DNA of 64,000 nt from JACNKJ01 sp964440095 (GCA_964440095.1 CAYTPZ010000006.1:1-64000), one strand, 5' to 3'; positions 40,093 through 49,877 are shown, counted from the stretch's first letter. The notes: generated from the letters alone by a model not told the origin. Program-made: numbers and translations.

Positions 40093-42369
40093 TCAGAACA
40101 GCAATTTCAACTCTGCAGGAGCTTGGCAGCTGCTTTCGTCGCATGGCTGGAAATGCAGGATCAGTGCAGAAACTTCGCCGTTCGTTTTTCCGCAAATCTT
40201 GAATTCTCCCGAGAAAACGCTCATGGCTTCCTCGCTGAACTTGGGCTGCAAGGTATGCGCCTTTGGCCACTCGGATGAATTCAAGTTTCCACCCTCGGTC
40301 AACAGGTAACTTGGCTTCAGATAATCCTGCATGGGCTCTGTGGAGTTGATATGCCACCCCTCGTCGATGGCCACCATCAAAGTAAAATCATCACCCTCAC
40401 GATCCAGGCGCGCGCGCAACGGCCCGCGTCGCCGCCACCCGGCTGCAGTCTGCGACTTAGGAAGGGAGAGTAGATTCATGGTCGCCAGCAGCAAGCTTTC
40501 GGTGCCGCGGGGAGACTGTCCCATATGGTGGCTGAATCGCGCGATGCAAGCTTCTGCGTGTGCGCTCCAGCGCTCATCGCCGGTGAGCGCAGACAGGCGG
40601 AGCATAAGCTGCGCGGCCACTCCATTGCCGGAAGGTAGTGCGTGATCGTAGGGATCCATGTTTCGCAGCAGTAGATCTTCATGGCCCTCGGCGGTGAAGT
40701 AAAAGCCACCGTTTTCATCTTCAAAACGGGCCATCATGTCGCGTGACAAACTCAGGGCTTCCTGGCGCCAGCGATCCTCGCCTGTGGCTTCGTGCAAGTC
40801 GAGCAGGGCAAATGCCAGGAAGGCATAGTCATCGAGGTAGGCCGGCAACTCGGCCGAACCTGCCCGCCAGCTTCGCAGAAGCGCTCCTTCCTTCCGCAAT
40901 TCCTTCAGTAGGAAATCTGCGTTAGCCGAGGCAAGCTCCAACAAGTCAGGGTCGAAAACCTTGGACGCTTTGACCAAACTTGAAATTATCAAGGCATTCC
41001 AGCTCGTGAGCACCTTGTCGTCCAGATGAGGGCGAATACGATGGGCGCGCAGGGCGAGAAGTTTCGCGCGAAGGGCGTCGAAACGCTCCAGGTCTTCGGG
41101 TGCGCCCGATGGCAGATGCAGAATGTTCGTGCCGGGCTTATGCCCCGACGCCTCTTCATAGTAGTTACCTTCGCCGGTGGCCGCGCAGAGATCGGCGAAC
41201 CACTGCCCGTCTTCGCCAAGAGCCAAGAGCAGTTCGTTTCGAGTCCAAAGGTAGAACTTACCTTCCTCACCCTCGCTGTCTGCATCCAGCGCCGAGTAGA
41301 AACCACCGGAAGGATCCAGCATCTCGCGCTTCAACCAATTCACAATACCGCCGGCCGCACGGGCATATTTTTCATCATGAGTAATTCGATAAGCATCGGC
41401 GAGAACACCGAGCAGTTGGGCATTGTCGTAGAGCATCTTTTCGAAGTGAGGTAGGAACCAGCGCGCATCGGTGGAATAGCGGTGGAATCCTCCGCCAAGA
41501 ATTTCGTGGATGCCGCCATCGATCATGGCGTCGAGAGTATGCGTGGCCATGTGGAGCAGATCGGGATTACCTTCGCGCTCATATTCGGCGAACAACAGGG
41601 AAAAGCTCCCATGAGGTGGAAACTTGGGCGCCGTTCCGAACCCGCCCAAGGCGGCATCGAAACTGCCGTGAAGATTGTCGAATGCACGATCGAGCAATAC
41701 CCGATCAATCTGCCCCGCCTCGCCGACAGCGCTCACTTCCTTCATGGCCGCGGCAAAACGGTCGGCCTGCTCTTCTACTTCGCTGCGACGAGTTCGCCAC
41801 GCCTCCGTAAGGGAAGCCATGATGCCCTTGAAGCCCGAGCGACCGGCGCTGTCCTCGGGTGGGAAATAGGTGCCCGCAAACCAGGGGCGGCCATCGGGCG
41901 TGAGCCAAACTGAATTGGGCCATCCGCCACGCCCACTCAAAAGTTGCGTGGCCTTCATGTAGATGCAGTCGATGTCCGGCCGCTCTTCCCGATCCACTTT
42001 GATGCAGATGTATTGCTCGTTCATCACCTGAGCGATGGCCTCACTCTCGAAGCTTTCGTGGGCCATCACATGGCACCAATGACAGGTGCTGTATCCCACC
42101 GACAGGAAGATGGGCTTGTCTTCGAGGCGAGCGCGCTCGAGTGCTTCGGGCCCCCAGGGATACCAATCCACCGGATTGTCGGCATGCTGCAAAAGATAGG
42201 GACTGCGCTCGAAAACCAATCGATTGAATTCGGAGCCGCCGTCATCGGGTAGCTCGGCGATTTCGGCGGAATTGGGCAGTTTCATGGGACCGGCCTCGGC
42301 GCTTTGAGTTGGCGACACCGGCAAGGCCAGCGCCGCAAGAAGGAGAAACATGGGGAGCCTCACAGGCAC
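40093..42369 (-). CDS. secreted thioredoxin-domain protein (DUF255/YyaL family)
   Basis: A large protein (758 residues) of the SSP411/YyaL family: a signal peptide at the N terminus, then the thioredoxin-like domain with YSTCHWCHVM (CxxC). A catalytic-barrel-like (alpha/alpha)6 domain spans about 230-640, with GGIHEILGGGFHRYSTD, the highly conserved family motif. The C terminus (about 640-758) resembles the DsbD-alpha domain (ending PCDESSCQAPAELKL). Start is a GTG at 42367-42369, which gives the signal peptide an Arg; an ATG six codons later is an alternative. Family function is poorly known. The fused DsbD-like domain suggests electron delivery in the periplasm. Confidence 0.88.
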   Translation of the reverse strand: MPVRLPMFLLLAALALPVSPTQSAEAGPMKLPNSAEIAELPDDGGSEFNRLVFERSPYLLQHADNPVDWYPWGPEALERARLEDKPIFLSVGYSTCHWCHVMAHESFESEAIAQVMNEQYICIKVDREERPDIDCIYMKATQLLSGRGGWPNSVWLTPDGRPWFAGTYFPPEDSAGRSGFKGIMASLTEAWRTRRSEVEEQADRFAAAMKEVSAVGEAGQIDRVLLDRAFDNLHGSFDAALGGFGTAPKFPPHGSFSLLFAEYEREGNPDLLHMATHTLDAMIDGGIHEILGGGFHRYSTDARWFLPHFEKMLYDNAQLLGVLADAYRITHDEKYARAAGGIVNWLKREMLDPSGGFYSALDADSEGEEGKFYLWTRNELLLALGEDGQWFADLCAATGEGNYYEEASGHKPGTNILHLPSGAPEDLERFDALRAKLLALRAHRIRPHLDDKVLTSWNALIISSLVKASKVFDPDLLELASANADFLLKELRKEGALLRSWRAGSAELPAYLDDYAFLAFALLDLHEATGEDRWRQEALSLSRDMMARFEDENGGFYFTAEGHEDLLLRNMDPYDHALPSGNGVAAQLMLRLSALTGDERWSAHAEACIARFSHHMGQSPRGTESLLLATMNLLSLPKSQTAAGWRRRGPLRARLDREGDDFTLMVAIDEGWHINSTEPMQDYLKPSYLLTEGGNLNSSEWPKAHTLQPKFSEEAMSVFSGEFKICGKTNGEVSALILHFQPCDESSCQAPAELKLLF

Positions 42370-42447
42370 ATCCTGGGTGGGAGTGCTGGCAATATTCCCC
42401 TGACCAGGCTGAGCGTCAACGTCCTAAAAGCTGAAATTAAAAGGAGT

Positions 42448-43155
42448 TCAGGAGCCAGAATTGTCGCGCAGATCGCGCAGGCGCTGCTTGGCCCAGGGAA
42501 ATGCAATGGCCAGAACAACCAGGATGAGCCCTAGCACCACATAGTGTCCGGTGCTAAGCCCCTCGCCTCGAAATGCCTCAGCCAGGGCGTCGGCCCCCAC
42601 CACATAGAAGATGGTGCCGGGCAACATGGACACGAGGGTCCAGACCATATAGGTGCCGAAACGAATACGCGAAAGGCCGAAGCCGAAGTTGAGCAGAGCA
42701 AAGGGTATCAACGGAAACAACCGTGTCAGGATCACCATCATGGCGCCGCTTTCCGCGGTCGCGCGTTGCAGGCGTGCATAGCCCTTTCGCTTGGCAAGCC
42801 AGCGCGAAATGGAATCGCGAGCAAGATATCGAGCCAGTAGAAATGCCGCACCCGCAGCGAACCAGGACGCACAGACCGCCATGGCCACACCCAAGACACT
42901 TCCCCAAAGTGCACCGGCGAGCAGGGTGAATGGAAGACCGGGAATGGCCGCCATGGCCGCCAAGGCATAGGCCGCCACATACACCACCACGCCCCAAAGA
43001 CCCTGATCCAGCACCCAGATGCGCAGATCCTCGAGCTCGCCCTGCAGGCCGAGCTTTCGCCCGAGCAGGAAAAGCCCGACCACCGCTAACGGGAATAGGA
43101 TGAATCGTATCCAGCGCCAACGGCGGCGCCAGATGACAGCCTTTCGCGAATCCAA
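42448..43155 (-). CDS. TVP38/TMEM64 (VTT-domain) membrane protein
   Basis: A polytopic inner-membrane protein of the DedA/SNARE-associated (VTT) group. It has an initial helix (RWIRFILFPLAVVGLFLLG), then the motifs AAIPGLPFTLLAGALWGS and LTRLFPLIPFALLNFGFGLSRIRFGTY, typical of YdjX/TMEM64 proteins, which are thought to scramble or transport lipids. The likely start is TTG at 43153-43155, preceded by GAAGGAG. Longer in-frame upstream codons lack a ribosome site. It is divergent from the SafE-like gene. Confidence 0.82.
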   Translation of the reverse strand: MDSRKAVIWRRRWRWIRFILFPLAVVGLFLLGRKLGLQGELEDLRIWVLDQGLWGVVVYVAAYALAAMAAIPGLPFTLLAGALWGSVLGVAMAVCASWFAAGAAFLLARYLARDSISRWLAKRKGYARLQRATAESGAMMVILTRLFPLIPFALLNFGFGLSRIRFGTYMVWTLVSMLPGTIFYVVGADALAEAFRGEGLSTGHYVVLGLILVVLAIAFPWAKQRLRDLRDNSGS

Positions 43156-43248
43156 GCCATCTCCTTCATTGAACCGGATGGAAGCTAGCAAGCCCAAGCT
43201 AAGTTGTGAAGAGGGAAGCGAATTCCAGGTTAATATTGTTTCAGAACT

Positions 43249-43276
43249 TTGCATATCTTGGGCGACTCATTACACT
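43249..43276 (+). promoter_or_regulatory. promoter of the SafE-like gene
   Basis: TTGCAT (43249-43254), 16-bp spacer, TACACT (43271-43276), about 18 bp before the ATG at 43295. Confidence 0.4.
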
Positions 43277-43294
43277 GTCCGCCAAAGGAGCCTC

Positions 43295-44050
43295 ATGGAC
43301 TGCTGTTCGCCCAGTCTCAGCGCCGACACCGTACCCTTCGAGTTTCTCGCCCTCTTCGGCGTGGGATTCTTAATCAGCCTGGGCCACTGCATCGGCATGT
43401 GTGGCCCCCTCCAAGGCGCATTCGCCGTGGCCCGCGGCAAGCAAGACCAGCGCGGCTGGCGCATGGTCGCCACCCTGCTGCTTTATCACGGTGGCCGACT
43501 GTTCTCCTACGGCGTCCTCGGCGTCCTTTTCGGGATGCTCGGCGCGGCCGTCCTCTTCGGCAGTAACGCCCGCAGCTGGCAGGGTGGGCTCTCGCTCTTC
43601 GCGGGCCTGATCATGCTTCCTCTGGGCTTCGGCCTCATGGGATGGCTACCCACCATCCGTTGGATGGAGAACAACCCGCTCAGCCGCAAAGCCACCGGCA
43701 TCGTGGCCAAGCTCCTGGCCAGCCCCACCGGCAGCGCATCGCTGGTTTTGGGTCTTGCCAATGGCTTTTTGCCCTGTGGACCGGTCTATACCGCCGGCCT
43801 CACCGCCGCCGCCACGGGCAATCCCTGGCAAGGCTTCCTGGCCATGCTCTTCTACGGCATGGGTACCGTGCCTGTCATGGTGGGCTTCGGCTTCGGCGGC
43901 GCTCGCCTGCTCGGTGCGCGAAATCGCCCGGTATTGCAGAAAATCGCAGCTCTGTTGGTGCTCATTATAGGAGTGCAGCTCCTCATGCGAGGCCTGGCCG
44001 CCTTCGATCTGGTTCCCCACCTCAAATTCGGTGAATTGGTCTTTTGGTAG
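43295..44050 (+). CDS. sulfite exporter TauE/SafE-like membrane protein of the cbb3 cluster
   Basis: A 251-residue protein with about six transmembrane helices. The motif LISLGHCIGMCGP (about 20-32) and a second half with NGFLPCGPVYTAG are the hallmarks of the SafE group (related to the DsbD membrane domain), which often occurs in cbb3 oxidase gene clusters and probably helps copper or haem delivery. The ATG is preceded by AAAGGAG. The next gene in the same direction is the CcoI copper ATPase, 156 bp away. Confidence 0.88.
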   Translation: MDCCSPSLSADTVPFEFLALFGVGFLISLGHCIGMCGPLQGAFAVARGKQDQRGWRMVATLLLYHGGRLFSYGVLGVLFGMLGAAVLFGSNARSWQGGLSLFAGLIMLPLGFGLMGWLPTIRWMENNPLSRKATGIVAKLLASPTGSASLVLGLANGFLPCGPVYTAGLTAAATGNPWQGFLAMLFYGMGTVPVMVGFGFGGARLLGARNRPVLQKIAALLVLIIGVQLLMRGLAAFDLVPHLKFGELVFW

Positions 44051-44115
44051 GGCCTAAATACCCATACCGGACAAGTTAACCCCAAATTCCGCAACCCATT
44101 GGTAATAACGATCTT

Positions 44116-44159
44116 AACGCCACATTGGCGTTGACTCTAAGGCCGCACATGACTACTCT
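44116..44159 (+). promoter_or_regulatory. promoter and operator-like dyad upstream of ccoI
   Basis: TTGACT (44131-44136), 17-bp spacer, TACTCT (44154-44159). A perfect dyad AACGCCA-CAT-TGGCGTT (44116-44132) overlaps the -35 box and could be a regulator site. No FNR-type TTGAT-N4-ATCAA is seen. Confidence 0.55.
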
Positions 44160-44206
44160 CAGCCCACAGCTAGGATACTCGGATCTGTTTTTCGCCGAAG
44201 GATCAC

Positions 44207-46600
44207 ATGCCCTCCCCGGATGCATCATCTATCCTGCCCGGCCCAGACGCCAAGCCTGGAGTCTGCATCCATTGCGGGAACCCGCTCGATATATTTCACA
44301 AGGAAGAAGACGGGCCATTCTGCTGCGCCGGATGCCGGACGGTCTATCATCTGATTCAAGGCGAAGGGCTCGATCGCTACTATGATCTGAAGCCCGATAT
44401 CGTGCCGCCCTCTAGCGAATTGCGATCGGATAGCTACGCCTGGCTGGACTCGGTCCTGGACAGTCCCGAAGCCGAGACCGGTCCCATCAGCCTGGACATT
44501 CAGGGCGTGCACTGCGCTGCCTGCGTTTGGCTCATCGAGGAAATGCACGAACGCGAATTGGGAAACGGGAGCATCCGCATCAATCCCAGTTTGGGCAAGG
44601 TCGACCTGACTTGGAACGGTGACCGAGCCAAGCTCAAGCGCTGGCTCGCCCTCATCGAGAAATTCGGCTACCGCTTCGGTCCCAGTCGCAAACGATCGGC
44701 CGGCGCCTCCCGCGCCCTTCTGGTGCGCATGGGCGTGAGCATCGCCATCGCCATGAATGTGATGATCTTCTCCACTAGTTACTACTTCGGCCTGAGCGCC
44801 GCCGACGGTCTGGTCTATCGCTTCTTCGGATGGGTGAACCTCGCTTTGGCCACACTCTCGGTGCTTGTAGGCGGCACGGTTTTCATGCGAGCCGCATGGC
44901 AGGGACTTCGCCGACGCGTGGCGCACCTGGATCTTCCCATTTCCCTGGGCATCATTCTGGCCTACGGCGGATCGGTGCTCTCCTACATCCTGAGTGGCCC
45001 CGAGGCCGCCTACTTCGACACGCTCACCATTTTTGTCGCGCTCATGCTGGTGGGACGCTGGACCCAGGAACGCATCCTCGAACGCAATCGCAATGCGCTG
45101 CTGGAAGCCGAAGGCGTGGAGAACTTGTTCACCCGACGTTATCGCGACGACACGCTTGAGTCCGCGCCGGCTACCGACCTGCTCACCGGCGACGAGCTCT
45201 GGATCGCGCCCGGTGATCTTCTCCCCGTGGAAGCCGTGCTCATGCGTCGCCCCGCAGAGCTCGCCTTGGATTGGATCACCGGCGAAAGCGAAAAACGCGA
45301 ATACCAGCCCAGCGACCGCCTTCCCGCCGGCGCCTTCAATGCGGGACGAGCTGGGTTCCGTGCCGCAGCCAGCCAGGATTTTGCCGAGAGTCGACTCAAC
45401 GATCTGTTGCGCAGCCCAGCCGGCGCTGATGAAGGCGGCCTGGGCGCCGCGAAATGGTGGCACCGCGTCAGCAGTATCTACGTGGCCGCGGTGCTGATCC
45501 TCGCAGCGGGTGCATTCCTCATGTGGATGGGCCGCGACCTGCAAAAAGCCCTGGAAGTTACCGTGGCCGTTCTGGTGGTCACCTGCCCCTGCGCTCTTGG
45601 CCTGGCCACACCTCTGGCTCACGAGATGATTCAGTCCGCGCTGAGGCGGCGGGGCGTGCTCATCCGCCGCAGCGGGTTTTTCGATCGCGCCCTCGCTGTG
45701 CGCAAAATTCTCTTCGACAAAACAGGTACTCTCACCGCCGGCAAATTGTCTCTCACTGACAACTCGCGCGCGGAACTGGAAACACTTGATGCCGAGGCGC
45801 GAGACGCCTTGCGCAATATGGCAAGCCGCAGCCTGCATCCGGTAAGCCGAGCCTTGGCCGCCGAACTCGGTAGCGGCACACTGGACTCGCAGAGTGAAGA
45901 TGTTATCGAGTTCGCAGGCATGGGACTGGAATGGAAGCAAGGTGACAAGACCTGGCGACTCGGACGGTCATCGTTCTGTGGGGAATCAGGATCCGGCGAT
46001 GCCACCTGCTTCAGTCGCAATGTTGCCCCACTGGCAGCCTTTCGTTTTCAAGAGGCCATTCGCCCGGGCGCCAATGATGAGATCGGAAAATTATCGAATC
46101 TCGGTTACGAGCTTCACCTGCTCAGCGGCGATGCGCCTGATAAAGTGGCAGCGGCCGCAGCGCGCCTGGGTATCAACCTGGGACAGGCTACGGGCGGGCT
46201 AAGACCCGAAGCCAAGGCCGACAAGGTTCGTGAACTCGATTCAGGCGACACACTGATGGTAGGCGACGGCCTCAACGACGCACCCAGCTTCGAGGCCGCC
46301 CATTGCTCGGCCACGCCCGCAGTGGATCACGCGGCCCTGCCCGGCAAGGCCGATTTCTACTACCTGGGCGACGGAATCTCAGCCCTGAGGCGAGCGCTCG
46401 TGGCCGCCCACAAACTACGCGGCATGATAAAGCTTAACCTGATCTTCGCCTCCGCCTACAATCTCGGAGCCGTCATTCTTAGCATCCTGGGCTACGTAAG
46501 CCCGCTTGTGGCGGCCATCCTCATGCCGATCAGTTCGGTATTGATCGTTAGTTATACCGCATGGCGCCTCTCGGGAAGGAGGCTTCGGTGGATGTCTTGA
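44207..46600 (+). CDS. ccoI: CcoI/FixI copper-transporting P1B-type ATPase
   Basis: Inner-membrane pump that supplies copper for cbb3 oxidase assembly. The N-terminal Cys-rich module (C20-I-H-C23, C39-C40-A-G-C43) and an HMA domain (C103-A-A-C106) precede eight transmembrane helices. Actuator motif ITGES (357-361), CPC at 460-462, phosphorylation site D504 in DKTGTLT, and hinge GDGLNDAP. The N-terminal module is what separates CcoI from ordinary CopA. Length 797 is usual. The ATG is preceded by GAAGGATC. Confidence 0.96.
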   Translation: MPSPDASSILPGPDAKPGVCIHCGNPLDIFHKEEDGPFCCAGCRTVYHLIQGEGLDRYYDLKPDIVPPSSELRSDSYAWLDSVLDSPEAETGPISLDIQGVHCAACVWLIEEMHERELGNGSIRINPSLGKVDLTWNGDRAKLKRWLALIEKFGYRFGPSRKRSAGASRALLVRMGVSIAIAMNVMIFSTSYYFGLSAADGLVYRFFGWVNLALATLSVLVGGTVFMRAAWQGLRRRVAHLDLPISLGIILAYGGSVLSYILSGPEAAYFDTLTIFVALMLVGRWTQERILERNRNALLEAEGVENLFTRRYRDDTLESAPATDLLTGDELWIAPGDLLPVEAVLMRRPAELALDWITGESEKREYQPSDRLPAGAFNAGRAGFRAAASQDFAESRLNDLLRSPAGADEGGLGAAKWWHRVSSIYVAAVLILAAGAFLMWMGRDLQKALEVTVAVLVVTCPCALGLATPLAHEMIQSALRRRGVLIRRSGFFDRALAVRKILFDKTGTLTAGKLSLTDNSRAELETLDAEARDALRNMASRSLHPVSRALAAELGSGTLDSQSEDVIEFAGMGLEWKQGDKTWRLGRSSFCGESGSGDATCFSRNVAPLAAFRFQEAIRPGANDEIGKLSNLGYELHLLSGDAPDKVAAAAARLGINLGQATGGLRPEAKADKVRELDSGDTLMVGDGLNDAPSFEAAHCSATPAVDHAALPGKADFYYLGDGISALRRALVAAHKLRGMIKLNLIFASAYNLGAVILSILGYVSPLVAAILMPISSVLIVSYTAWRLSGRRLRWMS

Positions 46601-46779
46601 TCGTTTTGGTTTTCATCAGTCTGATACTGGTGGTCGGTGGACTCATCTTCCTGTTCCGCACGCTCAAGGAGGGGGACTCCGAGCACGCCGATCGCCTGAG
46701 CCTTTTGCCCCTGGCCAAAGATGACTTGGCCGAGGGTGACAATCTCAATTCTCAATCCACGCCCAAGGAGAACTCATGA
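46588..46779 (+). CDS. ccoS: CcoS, cbb3 oxidase maturation protein
   Basis: A single-helix membrane protein of 63 residues, as usual for CcoS, needed for haem or copper insertion into the oxidase. The start is a GTG at 46588 with AAGGAGG upstream, overlapping ccoI by 13 bp. A longer frame from 46561 reads into ccoI and is not favoured. The hydrophobic segment VLIVLVFISLILVVGGLIFL is followed by a charged tail. The stop overlaps the ATG of ccoNO (ATGA). Confidence 0.85.
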   Translation: MDVLIVLVFISLILVVGGLIFLFRTLKEGDSEHADRLSLLPLAKDDLAEGDNLNSQSTPKENS

Positions 46780-49130
46780 GCGCCTCTGTTCAGACCAAGC
46801 ATGTGGTCTACGATGATGGCATCGTGCGTGCATTTACCCTGGCGTCGTTGATTTTCGGCGTCGTGGGAATGCTCGTCGGTGTCATCATCGCGGCCCAGCT
46901 TTCCTTCTGGCAGGCCAACTTCGGGATCAGCTGGCTCAGTTTCGGCCGGCTCAGGCCCCTGCATACCAACGCGGCGATTTTCGCCTTCGTGGGTAACGCG
47001 ATTTTCGCGGGGATCTATTACTCGACGCAGCGCCTGCTCAAGGTCCGGCTAGCCAGCGATTTCCTGAGTTGGCTGCATTTCTGGGGATGGCAAGCCATCA
47101 TCGCCGCCGCGGCGATTACCTATCCCCTGGGTCTGACCCAAGGAAAGGAATATGCCGAACTCATCTGGCCCATCGACCTGGCGGTCGTGGTGGTCTGGGT
47201 GGTCTTCGCCATCAACTTCTTCTGGACCATCGGCAAGCGAAACGAGAAGAACCTCTACGTGGCGATCTGGTTCTACATATCGACCATCGTCACCATTGCC
47301 GTGCTCTACATCGTGAACAACCTGCAGTTGCCCACGAGCCTCACGCACAGTTACCCAATATTCGCAGGAGTACAGGACGCTCTCGTTCAGTGGTGGTACG
47401 GGCACAACGCGGTGGGATTCTTCCTGACCACGCCGCTACTCGGTCTCATGTACTACTACATGCCCAAGGCGGCTGAGCGGCCGGTTTACTCATACCGACT
47501 CTCCATCGTTCACTTCTGGGCTTTGATCTTCGTCTACATCTGGGCGGGCCCCCACCATCTGCTCTACACCGCGCTGCCGGATTGGGCCCAGAGCCTGGGC
47601 ATGATCTTCAGCGTGATGCTTTGGGCGCCCAGCTGGGGCGGCATGCTCAACGGCCTGCTCACGCTTCGCGGCGCATGGGACAAGCTGCGCACGGATCCGG
47701 TCATCAAGTTCTATGTGGTCGCCATCACTTTCTACGGCATGTCCACTTTTGAAGGCCCCTTGCTCTCGGTGAAGAGCGTCAGCGCCCTGGCGCACTACAC
47801 GGATTGGATCATCGGTCACGTGCACGCCGGAACACTCGGTTGGAACGGCTTTCTCATCGCGGGAATCATCTACTGGATGGTGCCGCGTCTTTGGAACACC
47901 AAGCTCTATTCCAAGGGTTTGGCCGAAGCGCATTTCTGGATCGGAACTCTCGGCATGTTGCTCTACGTGGTTTCCATGTGGGTGGGCGGCGTGAGCAACG
48001 GTCTGTTCTGGCGCGCGCTAGGACCCGACGGCTTCCTTCAGTATCCCGACTTCATTGAAGGGCTTCGCGCTCTGCGTTTCCTCTTCCTCATGAGACTCGT
48101 GGGCGGAACCCTCTTCCTGACGGGCTTCCTGATCATGACGGTCAACATCTTCATGACCGTTGCGCGTGGTAAAGCCACTAAGGTCGAAGTCGATGTTGTC
48201 GGTTACGAGAAGACTCCCGGACCCAACACCTGGAAGCTCATTGCCGGCGCTCCCATGGTCTATTCGGCCATCGTGATCGCCCTTTCTATTCTGCTGGGCG
48301 TTTCGGGCGTCATCACCAGCGCGGCGGTGCTTGCGGCCGGTGCCGTGGTGGTCGTCGCCGCGATTCTGGGAATTGGTGTGACACGTAAGAGCCAGGGCAC
48401 AACCTGGCATCGCTTCCTGGAGGGGAAGCCACTGGCCTTCACCATCATCGCCCTGGTCGCCATTCTCATCGGCGGCCTCGTGGAAATCGTGCCTCTGGTC
48501 ATGATTCGGTCCGAGGTTCCCATGATGACCAATGCGGAAGGCGAGTTGGTGGAAAGCCCCTTCACGCAGCAGCCCTACAGCCCGCTCGAACTTGCGGGAC
48601 GCGACATCTACATCCGCGAGGGTTGCTACACCTGCCACAGTCAACAGATCAGGCCCTTCCGTCACGAGACTCTGCGCTACGGCGAGTACTCGAGGGCTGA
48701 GGAGTTCCGCTACGATCACCCATTCCAGTGGGGATCCAAGCGCATCGGCCCGGATCTGCATCGCGTGGGTGGTAAGTACGCCAACCTCTGGCACTACCTG
48801 CACATGAATGATCCGCGCTCCACCTCGCCGGATTCGAACATGCCGACCTATGCGCATCTGATGACAAGTCAGGTGAGCACGGACATGATGATGGCGCGCA
48901 TGGAAGTGCAGACCAAGGTGGGAGTGCCTTACACCGACGAGGACATCAAGTCCGCGGGTCCAGACATCCTTAGTCAGGGTGGCTTGATCGCCGCAGACCT
49001 TCTCACACAGGGTGTGCCCATCGATCCGCAGAGCGAGATGGTGGCGATGATCGCCTACCTGCAGCGTCTCGGACGCGGTCCGCAGCCCATCACGGTTGAA
49101 GAGCCCGTGGCAACGGCGGAGGTGAACTGA
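46776..49130 (+). CDS. ccoN: fused cbb3 cytochrome oxidase subunits I and II (CcoNO)
   Basis: Catalytic core of the high-affinity cbb3 terminal oxidase, reducing O2 to water and pumping protons. The first ~470 residues are CcoN: multiple transmembrane helices with the haem- and CuB-ligand His motifs (RPLHTN, YGHNAVGFF, GPHHLLYT, IIGHVHAGTLGWNG). The C-terminal third is CcoO, with a c-type haem motif CYTCH (C617, C620, H621) and the axial Met in SNMPTYAHL (M689). Fused CcoNO is known in several phyla, so it is a family variant rather than a frameshift. The ATG has AAGGAG upstream. Confidence 0.95.
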   Translation: MSASVQTKHVVYDDGIVRAFTLASLIFGVVGMLVGVIIAAQLSFWQANFGISWLSFGRLRPLHTNAAIFAFVGNAIFAGIYYSTQRLLKVRLASDFLSWLHFWGWQAIIAAAAITYPLGLTQGKEYAELIWPIDLAVVVVWVVFAINFFWTIGKRNEKNLYVAIWFYISTIVTIAVLYIVNNLQLPTSLTHSYPIFAGVQDALVQWWYGHNAVGFFLTTPLLGLMYYYMPKAAERPVYSYRLSIVHFWALIFVYIWAGPHHLLYTALPDWAQSLGMIFSVMLWAPSWGGMLNGLLTLRGAWDKLRTDPVIKFYVVAITFYGMSTFEGPLLSVKSVSALAHYTDWIIGHVHAGTLGWNGFLIAGIIYWMVPRLWNTKLYSKGLAEAHFWIGTLGMLLYVVSMWVGGVSNGLFWRALGPDGFLQYPDFIEGLRALRFLFLMRLVGGTLFLTGFLIMTVNIFMTVARGKATKVEVDVVGYEKTPGPNTWKLIAGAPMVYSAIVIALSILLGVSGVITSAAVLAAGAVVVVAAILGIGVTRKSQGTTWHRFLEGKPLAFTIIALVAILIGGLVEIVPLVMIRSEVPMMTNAEGELVESPFTQQPYSPLELAGRDIYIREGCYTCHSQQIRPFRHETLRYGEYSRAEEFRYDHPFQWGSKRIGPDLHRVGGKYANLWHYLHMNDPRSTSPDSNMPTYAHLMTSQVSTDMMMARMEVQTKVGVPYTDEDIKSAGPDILSQGGLIAADLLTQGVPIDPQSEMVAMIAYLQRLGRGPQPITVEEPVATAEVN

Positions 49131-49324
49131 TGCACTGGAAGGAATTTTTCGCCTCGCGCATCGACTTGATGCTCGGGCCCCAGATTGCTTTCTGGATATT
49201 CTTTCTAGTTTTCCTCGGAGTGCTGGCCTGGGTTTTGTTCGGGCTAAGGAACAAAGAGGAACTGAACCGGATCGCATCGCTTCCCCTCGAGGACGATAGC
49301 CAGGGAGGTTCCCGTGATGAGTGA
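49130..49324 (+). CDS. ccoQ: CcoQ-like small oxidase subunit
   Basis: A 64-residue single-helix protein (helix about 14-43, LGPQIAFWIFFLVFLGVLAWVLFGL) with a short charged C terminus. Its ATG overlaps the ccoNO stop by one base (TGATG). Position between CcoNO and CcoP identifies it as CcoQ; the sequence alone is too short for certainty. Confidence 0.8.
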   Translation: MHWKEFFASRIDLMLGPQIAFWIFFLVFLGVLAWVLFGLRNKEELNRIASLPLEDDSQGGSRDE

Positions 49325-49877
49325 TTACAAACACGATGTCGTCTTCGATCATGAGTTTGACGGCATCCAGGAATTCGACAACAAGATGCCAAACTGGTGG
49401 CTGTTCATCCTCTACGCCACGATCATCTTCTCGATCGGCTACTGGCTTCTGCTGCACACCTACGGACTAGGTGACATGCAGATTGAGAAGTACGACAAGG
49501 AGATGGCGGCGGCGCAGGAACTGATGCTGGCCCAGGCTTCGGCCGGCGGCATCACCGATGAGTCCTTGACCTTGGCTGCCAGCATTCCCGACAAGGTTGT
49601 GGAGGGACAAGCTATCTTTGCGACCTACTGCGTAGTTTGCCATTCAGCACGGGGTGAAGGTCTGGTGGGACCGAACCTGACCGATGCCTACTGGATTCAC
49701 GGGGGCAAGCCCACGGACATCCATCGGATCATCACCGATGGTGTACCCGCCAAGGGAATGGCGGCCTGGGGCAGTCAACTTGGGCCCACACGTGTGGAGA
49801 AACTGTCGGTCTTCGTGGTCAGCATCATGAACACAAATGTTTCGGGCAAGGCGCCCGAAGGGGAATTGGTGGAGTGA
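49317..49877 (+). CDS. ccoP: CcoP, cytochrome c subunit III (mono-haem)
   Basis: Electron-entry subunit of cbb3 oxidase. It has the N-terminal FDGIQEFDNKMPNWW motif typical of CcoP, one transmembrane helix (about 27-47) and one c-type haem motif CVVCH (C105). Classical CcoP has two haems and is about 300 residues; this form of ~187 has one, as in some other phyla. ATG at 49317 has GGGAGG 8 bp upstream; a GTG one codon earlier is possible. It overlaps ccoQ by 8 bp. Confidence 0.92.
   Translation: MSDYKHDVVFDHEFDGIQEFDNKMPNWWLFILYATIIFSIGYWLLLHTYGLGDMQIEKYDKEMAAAQELMLAQASAGGITDESLTLAASIPDKVVEGQAIFATYCVVCHSARGEGLVGPNLTDAYWIHGGKPTDIHRIITDGVPAKGMAAWGSQLGPTRVEKLSVFVVSIMNTNVSGKAPEGELVE

Noticed and set aside
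44225..45940. 571-codon minus-strand frame opposite ccoI
   Set aside because: Antisense shadow of a clear CcoI gene, with no ribosome site.
46776..49130. CcoN-CcoO fusion as a sequencing artefact
   Set aside because: The frame is continuous, and fused CcoNO is a known variant.
48018..49457. 479-codon minus-strand frame opposite ccoNO, ccoQ and ccoP
   Set aside because: Antisense to three overlapping cbb3 genes, and His/Arg-rich without domain features.
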